DNA of 64,000 nucleotides from Eubacterium callanderi (GCF_900142645.1 NZ_FRBP01000002.1:1-64000), one strand, 5' to 3'. Shown: positions 20,530 to 29,750, numbered from the stretch's first letter. Numbers and translations are program-made. Notes: generated from the letters alone by a model not told the origin.

Positions 20530-20934
20530 GTGCTGATTACGAGAGAAACCGATTATGCATTGAGACTTGTACGTTCTCTGGCCGACGGCGAGCGCCGTTC
20601 TGTGAGCCAGCTTTCGGACGAGGAACAAATACCAAAGGCCTTTGCCTACAAAATCATCAAAAAGCTGGAACGCGCCGGCCTGGTGAGTATCGCCCGCGGC
20701 AGCGAAGGCGGCTGCAGCCTTAATAAGCCGACCAGCGCCATATCTCTGTATGATCTGATGTGCGCCATTGATGGAAGCTGTTCTCTGTCCCCCTGCATGG
20801 AATCGGGCTATCGCTGCGAATGGTGTGAAAAACACGGCAGCTGCTGTTTTCATAATCACCTCATGGTTATCCAGGAAGAGCTCAACGACCGATTGAAGGC
20901 CAGTAGCTTAGAAGAAATTTTAAAATGCGGGTGA
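20530..20934 (+). CDS. Rrf2-family transcriptional regulator
   Basis: 134 residues from a GTG start with AAAGGA upstream. The winged helix begins [19 protein letters not shown], with the recognition segment [18 protein letters not shown] and wing [10 protein letters not shown]. The C-terminal part has a cysteine cluster [23 protein letters not shown]; three or more cysteines here bind an Fe-S cluster in IscR/NsrR-type members. It precedes the acyl-CoA dehydrogenase fusion, and a palindrome sits between them, so it probably senses redox state, O2 or NO and controls the two genes downstream. The signal is inferred. Confidence 0.85.
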   Translation: MLITRETDYALRLVRSLADGERRSVSQLSDEEQIPKAFAYKIIKKLERAGLVSIARGSEGGCSLNKPTSAISLYDLMCAIDGSCSLSPCMESGYRCEWCEKHGSCCFHNHLMVIQEELNDRLKASSLEEILKCG

Positions 20935-20953
20935 CCGCATGGTTTTTTCGGCA

Positions 20954-20978
20954 ATATTGGACAAAAATTATCCAATAT
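20954..20978 (+). promoter_or_regulatory. palindromic operator upstream of the fusion gene
   Basis: ATATTGGA (20954-20961), 9 nt, TCCAATAT (20971-20978): a perfect 8-bp dyad. TTGGAC (20957-20962) within it could act as a -35, with TGGTAT 17 nt further as a weak -10. A regulator bound here would cover the promoter. The Rrf2 protein encoded just upstream is the obvious candidate. Confidence 0.6.
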
Positions 20979-21016
20979 ATGGTATTGATTCATTTATATT
21001 TCAAGGAGGATCTATG

Positions 21017-22939
21017 ATGTTATTTAAAACGACCGAGCAGCATGAAGCCCTGCGCAAAAAAATTCGTGAGTTTGCTGAAAAAGAAGTGAAGCCCCATGCT
21101 TTTATGATGGACAAGGAAAATATGTTTCCGGACGAAGCCATCAGGCAGCTTGGCGCAATGGGCGTAATGGGTATCCCATTTGAAAAGGAATACGGCGGAC
21201 AGGGCCTGGACGTTTTGAGCTATGCCATTGCCGTTGAAGAGCTCTCCCGCGTCGACGGCGGAACCGGCGTTATTCTGTCGGCGCATACCTCACTTGGGAC
21301 CTGGCCCATTGCCGCCTTTGGAAACGAAGCGCAAAAGCAAAAATATTTAATCCCCCTGTGTAAAGGTGAAAAAATCGGCGCCTTTGGCCTGACGGAGCCA
21401 AACGCAGGCTCCGATGCCGGCGGAACCGAAACCACTGCCATTGACAAGGGTGACCACTACCTGCTCAACGGCAATAAGATTTTCATCACCAACGCGCCAA
21501 AAGCCGACACCTACGTTATTTTCGCGGTCACCACACCTGATATCGGAACCCGCGGCATCTCCGCCTTTATTGTTGAGAAGGGCTGGGAAGGCTTCACCTT
21601 CGGGGATCACTACGACAAGCTGGGGATCCGCTCCTCCTCCACTGCCGAGCTGGTTTTCAATGATGTGAAGGTTCCCAAGGAAAACCTTTTAGGCGAAGAG
21701 GGCCAGGGCTTTAAAATCGCGATGGCAACCCTGGACGGCGGCCGGATCGGCATTGCCTCCCAGGCGCTGGGGATCGCCCAGGGCGCTTTTGAGGAAGCGG
21801 TAGCCTACGCCAAGGAACGTGTTCAGTTTGGCAAGCCCATCGGCTTCCAGCAGGCCATTTCCTTTAAAATCGCAGATATGGCCACCAAGCTGCACACTGC
21901 CCGACTGCTCATCTACCAGGCGGCTGAGCTGAAGGAATGCCACGAGCCTTACGGCATGGAATCTGCCATGGCTAAACAGTATGCCTCCGATATCGCTCTG
22001 GAGGTCACCAATGACGCCCTTCAAATTTTCGGCGGCACCGGCTACCTGAAGGGCATGGAGGTTGAGCGGATGTACCGCGACGCCAAGATCACGACCATCT
22101 ATGAAGGCACCAACGAAATCCAGCGCGTTGTCATCGCCTCCCATATTCTGGGAAAGCCCCCAAAAAAGGCCGGCGGCTCCGGCAGCGCGCCTAAAAAGCC
22201 CGCGCCCATCACCGGCGTTCGCAAGCACATTATTCTGAAAGACGGTGATATTCAGGCAAAGGTTGACGCCCTGGTCGCGGCGCTTGAAAAAGACGGCTAT
22301 GATTTCTCTGTCGGGATTCCCATCGACACCCCTATTGTCGACGCTGAACGTGTGGTTTCGGCCGGTGTGGGCATTGGCGACAAGAAAAACATGAAGCTCA
22401 TCGAAGATCTGGCAAAGGCCGCCGGGGCTGCTATTGGCTCCTCCAGGCCAGTGGCTGAAACCTTAAAATACGTGCCCCTTAACCGCTATGTGGGAATGTC
22501 GGGACAGAAGTTCTCAGGCAACCTGTATATTGCCTGCGGTATCTCCGGCGCGATCCAGCATCTCAAGGGGATCAAGGACGCTTCCACCATTGTCGCCATC
22601 AACCAAAACGGCAACGCGCCGATCTTTAAAAACTGTGACTATGGCATTGTAGGTGATGTGAACGAGGTTCTGCCTGTTTTAGCCAAAGCTCTGGGCACCG
22701 GCGAGAAAAAGCCCGCCCCCGAAATGGTCAAGATTAAAAGGCCAAAGGCGCCAAAGCCGACGCCGGCTGGCCCGTCCTATATCTGCGGCGGCTGCGGCTA
22801 TGAATATGTTCCCGATCTGGGTGATCCGGAAAATGACATCGCTCCGGGCACACTGTTTGAAAATGTTCCGGAAGACTGGGTTTGCCCGCTGTGCGGCGCC
22901 GAAAAATCTGAATTTATTATCGCCAAAAAGGAGGCCTAA
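21017..22939 (+). CDS. acyl-CoA dehydrogenase - EtfA FAD domain - rubredoxin fusion
   Basis: 640 residues; AGGAGG lies 7 nt before the second of two ATGs. Residues 1-380 are an acyl-CoA dehydrogenase with [20 protein letters not shown] and the catalytic glutamate in [11 protein letters not shown] (about 360). Residues 404-557 match the C-terminal FAD-binding domain of electron-transfer flavoprotein alpha ([19 protein letters not shown], then GISGAIQHL and [11 protein letters not shown]). Residues 585-630 are a rubredoxin with [12 protein letters not shown] and WVCPLCGA, both Cys-x2-Cys pairs present. No EtfB is fused or adjacent. The flavodiiron gene starts 3 nt after the stop, so electrons probably run acyl-CoA to FAD to Etf FAD to rubredoxin to the flavodiiron protein. 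Confidence 0.9.
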   Translation: MLFKTTEQHEALRKKIREFAEKEVKPHAFMMDKENMFPDEAIRQLGAMGVMGIPFEKEYGGQGLDVLSYAIAVEELSRVDGGTGVILSAHTSLGTWPIAAFGNEAQKQKYLIPLCKGEKIGAFGLTEPNAGSDAGGTETTAIDKGDHYLLNGNKIFITNAPKADTYVIFAVTTPDIGTRGISAFIVEKGWEGFTFGDHYDKLGIRSSSTAELVFNDVKVPKENLLGEEGQGFKIAMATLDGGRIGIASQALGIAQGAFEEAVAYAKERVQFGKPIGFQQAISFKIADMATKLHTARLLIYQAAELKECHEPYGMESAMAKQYASDIALEVTNDALQIFGGTGYLKGMEVERMYRDAKITTIYEGTNEIQRVVIASHILGKPPKKAGGSGSAPKKPAPITGVRKHIILKDGDIQAKVDALVAALEKDGYDFSVGIPIDTPIVDAERVVSAGVGIGDKKNMKLIEDLAKAAGAAIGSSRPVAETLKYVPLNRYVGMSGQKFSGNLYIACGISGAIQHLKGIKDASTIVAINQNGNAPIFKNCDYGIVGDVNEVLPVLAKALGTGEKKPAPEMVKIKRPKAPKPTPAGPSYICGGCGYEYVPDLGDPENDIAPGTLFENVPEDWVCPLCGAEKSEFIIAKKEA

Positions 22940-22942
22940 TCA

Positions 22943-24166
22943 ATGTATGCAGTTAGAAATGTAACCGAGGACTTAATCTGGGTTGGGGCCAACGACCACC
23001 GCCTGGCCCTGTTTGAAAATGTCTATCCCATTCCGCGCGGCGTCAGCTACAACGCTTATGTCCTGCGCGATGAAAAAAATGTACTCTTTGACACGGTCGA
23101 CTGGTCGGCCTGCCGCCAGCTCTTAGAAAACCTTGAGTTTGTTTTGGAGGGTGAATCCCTGGATTACCTTGTGATCAACCATCTTGAGCCCGACCACGCG
23201 GCCAGTATAGAAGAAATCCTGATCCGATACCCGGGGATTAAGATCATCAGCAATGAAAAAGCCTTTTTGTTCATGCGCCAGTTTGGCTTTCACGTCGACG
23301 ACCATGACTGCATAGTCGTGGAAGAGGGCGATACCTTCTCCTTCGGCAGGCACACGGTCACCTTTGTTTTCGCGCCCATGGTGCACTGGCCCGAAGCCAT
23401 GGTCACCTTTGATGTGACAAACGGGGCTCTGTTCTCTGCTGACGCCTTTGGTACCTTTGGCGCCCTGGACGGCAAGCTTTTCGCTGACGAGGTGGATTTT
23501 GACCGTGACTGGCTTGACGACGCCCGCCGCTACCTGACCAATATTGTCGGAAAATACGGCCCCCATGTACAGCTTCTGCTGGGCAAGGCTGCCGGCATTC
23601 TTGACAAGATCAAATTTATCTGCCCGCTTCACGGGCCGGTCTGGCGCGAGGACCTGATGTATTTTATCGAAAAATACGATTTATGGAGCCGCTATGTGCC
23701 GGAGGAAAAGGGCGTTATGATCGCCTACGCGTCAATGTACGGCAACACGGAAAGCGCTGCCCAGGCCCTGGCTGCCCGTCTCTGCGACAAGGGCATGACC
23801 AATGTGGTCATGTATGATGTGTCCTCGACGCATGTATCCCAGCTCATTTCTGAAAGCTTCAAATACAGCCACCTGGTTCTCGCCTCGACGACTTATAACC
23901 TCGGCATTTACCCGGCCATGCATAACTTCCTGATGGACATGAAGGCCCTGAACGTGCAGAACCGTACGGTCGCCATTGTGGAAAATGGCTCCTGGGCTCC
24001 CTGCTCCGGCGATTTAATGCAGGAATTTGTCGAAAATGAACTGAAGGACATGACCGTCATCAATGACCGCCTGTCCATGGCCTCTGCTCTCCATCCTGAA
24101 AAAGCAAAAGAGCTTGACATGCTTGTGGACGCGATCCTTGAATCCATGGAATCACCCGAAGCATAA
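22943..24166 (+). CDS. flavodiiron protein (rubredoxin:oxygen/NO oxidoreductase)
   Basis: 407 residues. The metallo-beta-lactamase-like domain has all diiron ligands: H80-x-E82-x-D84-H85, H148, D167 and H230. The flavodoxin domain begins near 257 with AYASMYGNTESAAQ, the FMN phosphate loop. The class reduces O2 to water or NO to N2O, taking electrons from rubredoxin. GGAGG lies inside the last codons of the preceding fusion gene, so the two are translationally linked. A terminator follows. Confidence 0.95.
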   Translation: MYAVRNVTEDLIWVGANDHRLALFENVYPIPRGVSYNAYVLRDEKNVLFDTVDWSACRQLLENLEFVLEGESLDYLVINHLEPDHAASIEEILIRYPGIKIISNEKAFLFMRQFGFHVDDHDCIVVEEGDTFSFGRHTVTFVFAPMVHWPEAMVTFDVTNGALFSADAFGTFGALDGKLFADEVDFDRDWLDDARRYLTNIVGKYGPHVQLLLGKAAGILDKIKFICPLHGPVWREDLMYFIEKYDLWSRYVPEEKGVMIAYASMYGNTESAAQALAARLCDKGMTNVVMYDVSSTHVSQLISESFKYSHLVLASTTYNLGIYPAMHNFLMDMKALNVQNRTVAIVENGSWAPCSGDLMQEFVENELKDMTVINDRLSMASALHPEKAKELDMLVDAILESMESPEA

Positions 24167-24173
24167 GAGTCAT

Positions 24174-24207
24174 AAAAAGATCGGCGCAAAATTGCGCCGA
24201 TCTTTTT
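24174..24207. terminator. bidirectional terminator (dispersed repeat copy 2)
   Basis: The 26-bp palindrome AGATCGGCGCA / TGCGCCGATCT (24178-24203) is flanked by A-run and T-run, so it can serve both the flavodiiron gene and the convergent cyclase-family gene. Confidence 0.85.
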
Positions 24208-24218
24208 GTATCTCTTTT

Positions 24219-24881
24219 TTACACCATGGCGACAGCTCTTGCCGGTGCGCCGCCAAAGCCCTGGAGCTTGAGCGGGAAACAGCAGAAGTAAACCCGTTCA
24301 TATGCCATCACCTCATCGGGAAAGTCGATCTCTTCCAGAAGCCATACTTCCTTTGAGAGCAGAACCACATGGGGCTGCGGCCCCTTATCCGGTCCCCATC
24401 CGCCAATGCTCAGGCCGTCGATGCCAACGCCCTTTACACCTTTTTCATGCAGCCATTCTGCGCCTTCGCCAGTGAGGTAAGGCCATTGGTAATAGTATTC
24501 CTTTGTCATGGCTCTCTTCTTGCACCAACCTGTGTTCATGAGGACAATGTCCCCCTCCTTGATCTTGTCCGCGTAGGGTTTCAGGTGCTCGCTGGTAATG
24601 CCTGTATCCGGCGCAATGCCCCGGAGGTCAATGATTACCGCTTCGCCCTGGAAGCCCTCAATGGGCATTTCATCAATCTTCTTGCCTTCCGGGAAGAAAT
24701 GGAAGGGCGCGTCCAGGTGGGTGGCGGTATGGGCGTTCATCTTAAAGACTTCTGCCGTAAAGCCGTCCTTTGGGTTAATGGCCTCATAGGTCACCTCTGT
24801 GAGCTCATAGGTGGGCCATCCCGGACAATTGTGAAATACCGGCTGTGACATGTCAAACACTTTTTCAAACTTCTGCATCAT
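24219..24881 (-). CDS. cyclase-family (kynurenine-formamidase-like) metal hydrolase
   Basis: 220 residues. The family signature is HTATHLDAPFHFFPEGK (HxxTHxDxPxHF), preceded by SQPVFHNCPGWP and followed by VLMNTGWCKK and GVGIDGLSIGGWGPDK. Members are metal-dependent amide or ester hydrolases (arylformamidase, isatin hydrolase) or of unknown function. It is the last gene of the threonate-type operon, 54 nt after the PdxA-family gene. A lactone- or amide-opening step on an acid sugar is plausible but inferred. Confidence 0.8.
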   Translation of the reverse strand: MMQKFEKVFDMSQPVFHNCPGWPTYELTEVTYEAINPKDGFTAEVFKMNAHTATHLDAPFHFFPEGKKIDEMPIEGFQGEAVIIDLRGIAPDTGITSEHLKPYADKIKEGDIVLMNTGWCKKRAMTKEYYYQWPYLTGEGAEWLHEKGVKGVGIDGLSIGGWGPDKGPQPHVVLLSKEVWLLEEIDFPDEVMAYERVYFCCFPLKLQGFGGAPARAVAMV

Positions 24882-24934
24882 AAATACCCCCGTATTTTAA
24901 TATATTTTTGCAATGCTTACATTGCCTGCAAACT

Positions 24935-25936
24935 TTAGGACTCGCGCTTGAAATTGGGCGCGTACTCTACGGCCAGGCGGATAGCCTCAATCATGCTGAC
25001 CGGGCTGGCGATGCCCTTGCCCGCAATGTCCAGCGCTGTGCCGTGGTCTACCGAGGTTCTCAGGATAGGCATCCCGTTGGTAATGGAGATGGTGCGCTCA
25101 AAATCCACCATCTTGGTGGCGATGTGCCCCTGATCATGATACAGGGAGAGCACCGCGTCATAGCGGCCGTTTAAGGCCTGGTAAAAGACGGAATCCGCTC
25201 CGATGGGGCCTTCAATGTCAATGCCCCTGGCTTTGGCTGTCTCAACCGCCGGAATCACATGGTCGACCTCCTCGGTTCCGAACAGGCCATGCTCACCGCT
25301 GTGGGGATTTAAACCTGCCACGGCGATTTTCGGGTTCTTAACACCCAGCACCTCCAGCGCTTTCACACAGTCGTGGATAAATGTGAGCAGGCTGTCCTTT
25401 GTCACCAAATCACAGGCCTTTCTCAGTGAGACGTGGCGCGTGAGGAAAAACACGCGCAGGTTCCGGACCTGGAACATGGTCAGCGGATTCTCTGTCCCTG
25501 TCAGGGCGCCTACGATCTCGGTATGCCCGATGTAGGGCACCTCTGCCAGCTTCAGGGATTCCTTGTTGATGGCCGTGGTGGTCAGTACGTCTGCCTTGCG
25601 CTCAAGGCACAGCTCTGTGGCTTTTTTAATATACTCATAGGCCGCCTGTCCGGTCATGGCCTGGATTTCTCCGATTTTGAGGGTGTTCATGTCAATGTTG
25701 TCAAGGTCGATGAGGTTTAGAACACCGGGTGTGTAGTCGCCGTTTGCTGGCTCCTCGATACATTTGATCTTTAAATCCACACCGCTTACGCGGATGGCGT
25801 CCTCCAGCACGTCCTTATCGCCCACGACCACACAGCGGGCAATGTCCTGTATCATCTTATCGGCCAGGGCCCGGACGGTAATCTCCGGTCCGATGCCTGC
25901 CGCGTCTCCCATAGGTATTGCAATGATTGGTTTCAT
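24935..25936 (-). CDS. pdxA2: PdxA-family dehydrogenase (probable 4-phospho-threonate/erythronate dehydrogenase, PdxA2)
   Basis: 333 residues. [15 protein letters not shown] opens the family fold. Metal-binding histidines lie in [26 protein letters not shown] and [16 protein letters not shown], and [15 protein letters not shown] is intact. Classical PdxA makes vitamin B6 precursor. The PdxA2 subgroup oxidises 4-phospho-D-threonate or related acids, followed by decarboxylation to dihydroxyacetone phosphate. The immediate partner, a DUF1537 kinase ending 4 nt upstream, points to the latter. Confidence 0.82.
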   Translation of the reverse strand: MKPIIAIPMGDAAGIGPEITVRALADKMIQDIARCVVVGDKDVLEDAIRVSGVDLKIKCIEEPANGDYTPGVLNLIDLDNIDMNTLKIGEIQAMTGQAAYEYIKKATELCLERKADVLTTTAINKESLKLAEVPYIGHTEIVGALTGTENPLTMFQVRNLRVFFLTRHVSLRKACDLVTKDSLLTFIHDCVKALEVLGVKNPKIAVAGLNPHSGEHGLFGTEEVDHVIPAVETAKARGIDIEGPIGADSVFYQALNGRYDAVLSLYHDQGHIATKMVDFERTISITNGMPILRTSVDHGTALDIAGKGIASPVSMIEAIRLAVEYAPNFKRES

Positions 25937-25940
25937 TCTC

Positions 25941-27239
25941 TTACTCCTTTTCGGCTAATTTTATCTGTAAATAGGACATGGCGCTGCGCAGGGTATCCAC
26001 CCTTCCGGCCAGTCCGCCTTTTGTCACAATGGGCAGGCCGCTGTAAGGGCCGCCGATCAGCTCCCCGTACATGGTAAAGGGCTCGATCTCATCCAGCACG
26101 CAGATGCCCGCGCTTTCCAGGGCTTCGCACACGCCCAGGGTAATGTCCCCGCCGCTGGTGTAAAGGGCCTGTATCTCGCGGCTGTGGGCCTCGAGATAGG
26201 CGGCGGCCAGCTCCGCGATGGCTGCCCCGATGCGTTCGGACAGGGTTTCGACATCACAGCCGAAGCGCGCTGCGGTCTCCCTGAGGTCCAGCACATCCTC
26301 TTCCGCTCTGGCGGTCATAAAACCCACAAAGTCACTGTGCTGCGCGCAGGCGTCCAAAGCTCTGAATATTCGCTGTTTTTCGGCGTCTCTGCGGTTTTCA
26401 TCCAGCAGGGCCAGCACATCGGCCTGCACCAGCTCGGTTTTGAAAAAAGCTTCAAAGGCTGCTGCCTGCTGTCTGACAATGGGCACCACGCTGCCAATGG
26501 CCATGAGCACGCGCTTGCGGGTGCGCTGTTTTTTTTCCGCGTTCAGGCAGGCCAGCGTCAGCGGCCCCGGGTCCACCGTTATAAAGGGACAGCCAAGGGC
26601 TGTGCCCGCCTGGGCAATGGCGGTGATATCCTCCCCCGCCACCGCGTCAAAGCTGATGATCCGCACGCCCTGCCGGATAAGCGCTTCCGCTTCTCCCCGG
26701 ATGGCTTCCGCTCCCCTGGACACGATATCCATACCAACAGTGCCGACCGGGTAGCGGGTCTGTTTTTCCAGTATAGCCTGGACCGACGACAGGGTCACCG
26801 GGCATTTAGGGTCTTTGCTGACCCCGGTACGCTCCAGCAGGTTTCCCTCAATTAAGAGATAGCCTCCGGCCACCAGCTTATCCACATCCGGGTAGGCCGC
26901 GCAGACAAGAGCGACGGCTTCACCGCCAAGGGCGTCCAGCAGGCCGTCTGTCTCGGCGCCGATGTTGCCCCGCAGGGTGCTGTCGATCCGTTTTTGATAA
27001 AAGCAGCCCTCAGGCAGCACAAAGGCCTGCGCAGTCCTTTTCACCCTGTCATAGGCCGCCCCCGCCCCGATGCCCCGGCTGTCTGTGCTGACAGCCACGG
27101 CGTCATAGTCTGCTAAAACCTCAGACCCGACCGGTACGCCGTGCCGAAAGGTCGCGAAACGGTAGCCGTTTTTTCTGAGGAGGGCCCCGGTAACATTGGC
27201 CCCGGTCAAATCGTCGGCGATGATTACTGCCCTTGCCAT
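25941..27239 (-). CDS. dtnK: four-carbon acid sugar kinase (DUF1537; threonate/erythronate kinase)
   Basis: 432 residues from the ATG at 27239 (AGGAGG 9 nt upstream); the open frame runs further to 27380 without support. N-terminal domain: [24 protein letters not shown] and [15 protein letters not shown]-terminal nucleotide-binding domain: [20 protein letters not shown] and [18 protein letters not shown]1537 proteins phosphorylate C4 acid sugars (D-threonate, L-threonate, D-erythronate). Pairing with a PdxA2-type dehydrogenase fits the threonate route; which isomer is used cannot be read here. The gene symbol is tentative. Confidence 0.82.
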   Translation of the reverse strand: MARAVIIADDLTGANVTGALLRKNGYRFATFRHGVPVGSEVLADYDAVAVSTDSRGIGAGAAYDRVKRTAQAFVLPEGCFYQKRIDSTLRGNIGAETDGLLDALGGEAVALVCAAYPDVDKLVAGGYLLIEGNLLERTGVSKDPKCPVTLSSVQAILEKQTRYPVGTVGMDIVSRGAEAIRGEAEALIRQGVRIISFDAVAGEDITAIAQAGTALGCPFITVDPGPLTLACLNAEKKQRTRKRVLMAIGSVVPIVRQQAAAFEAFFKTELVQADVLALLDENRRDAEKQRIFRALDACAQHSDFVGFMTARAEEDVLDLRETAARFGCDVETLSERIGAAIAELAAAYLEAHSREIQALYTSGGDITLGVCEALESAGICVLDEIEPFTMYGELIGGPYSGLPIVTKGGLAGRVDTLRSAMSYLQIKLAEKE

Positions 27240-27252
27240 CTGCTCTTTCCTC

Positions 27253-28017
27253 CTATGCTTTAATCCATTCGATTTCTGTTTCCATAAGCTGCGCTTCGCT
27301 CTCGGGGTCCAGCCCCGCATCGGTGATAATCCGGTCGAAGCGGTCAATTCCGCAGATTTTGGCAAAGCTGACCCGGCCAAACTTTGAGCTGTCCGACAGC
27401 AGCACCTTTTCTCTGGCGCATTCCAGAATCTGCTGCTTCAGCGCTGCCTTTTCCATGGACGGTGAGCTCACGCCTTTTTCCACATCCACAGCGCTGGCCC
27501 CCAGAAAGGCGATGTCTGCGTTGATGCCTTCAAAAAAGGCTTCAGCGTGTCCGCCGAGGCATACCCCCACATCCTTCTGGACATGGCCGCCCGTGCAGTG
27601 GACGTCCACAAGGGGCGCATCCAGCAGCCTGGCAGCAATGAGGATATCATCGGTCACCACGCTGATCTGCTTCGTACCGCGGGCCAGCAGCAGAGCCAGC
27701 TCCATATTGGTGGTGCCAGCGTCCAGCACAATGGTCTGTCCGTCCTCCACCAGTTTTTCGGCTTCCCTGGCGATGCGCTTTTTCTCGGCCTGATAAGCGC
27801 TGGCTTTTTGGGAAACCGCGATTTCCTCCACCAGCCCTTCCTTTACCACTGCTCCGCCAAAGGTACGGGTAATGCGGTCGTTATCCTCCAGGTATTTCAG
27901 ATCCCTGCGGATGGTCGTGGGCGTGACCTCGAGCTTCTGGGCCAGCGCCTCAACTGTGATGCTGCCGTTTTTCTCAAGGTTTTCGATTATTTTTTCTCTT
28001 CTCTCTATTGGAAACAT
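27253..28017 (-). CDS. DeoR-family regulator of the acid-sugar operon
   Basis: 254 residues from the ATG at 28017 (GAGGG 6-7 nt upstream). The N-terminal DeoR helix-turn-helix has RREKIIENLEKNGSITVEALAQKLEVTPTTIRRDLKYLE, and the sugar-phosphate-sensing DeoRC domain has VLDAGTTNMELALLL and LLSDSSKFGRVSF. It is the first gene of the operon, 13 nt before the kinase. It therefore probably represses kinase, dehydrogenase and cyclase-family genes together with itself until a phosphorylated intermediate appears. Confidence 0.88.
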   Translation of the reverse strand: MFPIERREKIIENLEKNGSITVEALAQKLEVTPTTIRRDLKYLEDNDRITRTFGGAVVKEGLVEEIAVSQKASAYQAEKKRIAREAEKLVEDGQTIVLDAGTTNMELALLLARGTKQISVVTDDILIAARLLDAPLVDVHCTGGHVQKDVGVCLGGHAEAFFEGINADIAFLGASAVDVEKGVSSPSMEKAALKQQILECAREKVLLSDSSKFGRVSFAKICGIDRFDRIITDAGLDPESEAQLMETEIEWIKA

Positions 28018-28180
28018 GGCTTCCCTCATTATCCGGTCACACTTGAACCGGTCATTCTGTTTAACTATGATTATCTATGCTTTCTTTTGTTTATCATAAC
28101 GCATTTTCAGGGTGTTGTCAATTTAAAAAGAACATATTTGATCATTTTTAAGCATTTTCAAACACACCTGAACGCAAAAT

Positions 28181-28213
28181 AAAAGGCAGACGATCAGCTT
28201 TGTGCTGACCGTC
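28181..28213 (-). terminator. terminator of the VOC gene
   Basis: GACGGTCAGC and GCTGATCGTC arms (one mismatch) on the minus strand are followed by TGCCTTTTATTTT, 7 nt below the stop. Confidence 0.65.
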
Positions 28214-28219
28214 CACCGC

Positions 28220-28582
28220 TTATACAAACTCAGCGATCACGATCTCGTTTCCGTCGATATCCTTTAAACGGACCTCATAAGTTCCCCAATCATACCGGAC
28301 AGCTTCCGACAGGGAGACCCCTTTTTTCTTCAGGCTTTCCATTGTTAAATCAAGGGTTTCTGTTTGAAATACAAAGGATTGACGCCCGGTCGGCTCTACG
28401 CCGCATTTTTTGCAGTCCCATATGCAAAGAGTGGGCGCGTTTTCCATAAAACCAAGATAAACCCCATTTGAATTGTCATCATCGGTCTTAATAAAAGGGA
28501 TCTCCAGCATTTGCGTATAAAACGCGATCAGCTCTTTCGCTTGCTCAGAAAAAATATTTGTGCAGTAGTATCCTGTTATCAT
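28220..28582 (-). CDS. VOC-family (glyoxalase/bleomycin-resistance fold) protein
   Basis: 120 residues. One beta-alpha-beta-beta-beta repeat pair is recognisable: YYCTNIFSEQAKELIAFYTQMLEIPFIKTDDDNSNGVYLGF, then QSFVFQTETLDLTMESLKKKGVSLSEAVRYDWGTYEVRLKDIDGNEIVIAEF. The end, DIDGNEIVIAEF, is the usual second metal-ligand strand. The substrate is unknown. Single gene with a weak GGTGG ribosome site. Confidence 0.75.
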   Translation of the reverse strand: MITGYYCTNIFSEQAKELIAFYTQMLEIPFIKTDDDNSNGVYLGFMENAPTLCIWDCKKCGVEPTGRQSFVFQTETLDLTMESLKKKGVSLSEAVRYDWGTYEVRLKDIDGNEIVIAEFV

Positions 28583-28878
28583 CTTTCCACCATCCTATCA
28601 TTTTTTTATTCAATCACAAAAGCATACAATCTCCAGTCCAACGCATCGGCAGAGAAGGCCAGCGCAGCGCAGACTCCTGCCCTGCCCACATTCTACCATA
28701 AGCCGCCTCCTCCGTCTATTCTGTTACCGCCCTTCCCCCGCTGTTGTCAGAAAGCACGCCGAAATCAAAGCGCGAACAGCAAAACGGCATCGCCAAAAAC
28801 TGGCCATGCCGTATGCTGTGACAATACCGCTTTATTGGGAGCTTCCCCTTGGGCATATTGTCTTTTCCATCATGATTA
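28583..28878. other. intergenic, no gene seen
   Basis: About 300 bp between the VOC gene and the microprotein gene. Several short open frames cross it on both strands, but none has a ribosome site or a recognisable product. It contains the promoter side of the VOC gene. Confidence 0.5.
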
Positions 28879-28965
28879 TTATTGCTGAACCTGGCTTCTG
28901 TCCGCCTTATAGGCTTCACAGATCAGGTAAACGCCGTAAAAACACAGGGCTATTGCTGAAAACAT
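28879..28965 (-). CDS. 28-residue single-helix membrane microprotein
   Basis: AAGGAGGG stands 6 nt before the ATG. The product starts MFSAIALCFYGVYLICEAYK and ends in a short charged tail (ADRSQVQQ). It is one hydrophobic helix of about 16-18 residues followed by a positively charged segment, as in many bacterial membrane microproteins. It lies 52 nt downstream of the MarR gene in the same direction, probably on the same transcript. Coding status is inferred from the strong ribosome site and composition; no family is recognised. Confidence 0.5.
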   Translation of the reverse strand: MFSAIALCFYGVYLICEAYKADRSQVQQ

Positions 28966-29017
28966 ACACATCCCTCCTTTTCGGCTTTAAAAACAGCTGC
29001 CTCGTGGAGCTGCCGGA

Positions 29018-29641
29018 TCATTCGTCCTCTGGATCACCAGGTCTGCCAAAGCCGCCAAAGGGTCCAAAGCCCGGGCCGCCCTGCCCAAAGTGATTTCCAA
29101 AGGAGCGGCCGCCCATCCTCATGTTCATGAGCCGCTCGAACTGTTCTTTACCCATACGCTCACAGGCGCCGCGCATCCATTCTCTGGTGCCGTCATTCAT
29201 GCTGTCGCCACACTTTTCCTCAAAGGCTGCGATCATCCGGTCCAGGTATGCGTTAAACTGGTCTTGTTCCCCGGGCGACAGGCAGTCAAAAATTCCGGCG
29301 TCGTCTGTCTCGCTGTTCTGGTCCTGGGCCTGCTTTCCCTGCTCGGTCAGGCGGACAAGCATAACCCTGCGGTCTGTCTCTGAGGGTACGCGGGTCACGT
29401 AGCCTTTTTTTTCCAGCTTGTTCAGCAGCTCGTTCAGGGACTGCTGCCGTATGCCCAGCAGATAGGCCAGGTCCTTACTGCTGATTTCAGGCTGTATCCT
29501 GAGCATGGCCAGCACTCTGCCCTGGCCCCGTGTCGGGTCCCCTACCGGGCCGTTTTTAACATGATCTTTCAGGCGGCTGCGCTGTATAAGCCACTGAAGC
29601 CTTGACAGCTTCTCATATAATTCCATCTCTTTTTCGTCCAT
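29018..29641 (-). CDS. MarR-family transcriptional regulator with glycine-rich tail
   Basis: 207 residues. The winged helix spans residues 40-130: LAMLRIQPEISSKDLAYLLGIRQQSLNELLNKLEKKGYVTRVPSETDRRVMLVRLT, containing the D-R-R wing. After residue 170 comes a tail rich in Gly, Phe and Met (MRMGGRSFGNHFGQGGPGFGPFGGFGRPGDPEDE). That tail is not part of the DNA-binding fold and is of unknown use. Three AGGTACCT palindromes around its promoter indicate autoregulation. No efflux pump is adjacent; the only downstream partner is the 28-residue membrane protein. Confidence 0.85.
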   Translation of the reverse strand: MDEKEMELYEKLSRLQWLIQRSRLKDHVKNGPVGDPTRGQGRVLAMLRIQPEISSKDLAYLLGIRQQSLNELLNKLEKKGYVTRVPSETDRRVMLVRLTEQGKQAQDQNSETDDAGIFDCLSPGEQDQFNAYLDRMIAAFEEKCGDSMNDGTREWMRGACERMGKEQFERLMNMRMGGRSFGNHFGQGGPGFGPFGGFGRPGDPEDE

Positions 29642-29664
29642 TTTGTGACCTCCTTTAATTTATA

Positions 29665-29732
29665 ACAGGTACCTTATGCTTTTTATTATACAGGTACCTG
29701 TTATATATGTCAAGAATTTTATACAGGTACCT
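29665..29732 (-). promoter_or_regulatory. marR promoter with three AGGTACCT operators
   Basis: Minus-strand promoter TTGACA (29708-29713), 17 nt, TATAAT (29685-29690): full consensus. Palindromes ACAGGTACCT lie at 29665-29674 (downstream), 29690-29701 (in the spacer) and 29723-29732 (upstream of -35). A repressor bound to the middle site would block polymerase. Confidence 0.75.
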
Positions 29733-29750
29733 TAAATAAATTAAAGGCAT

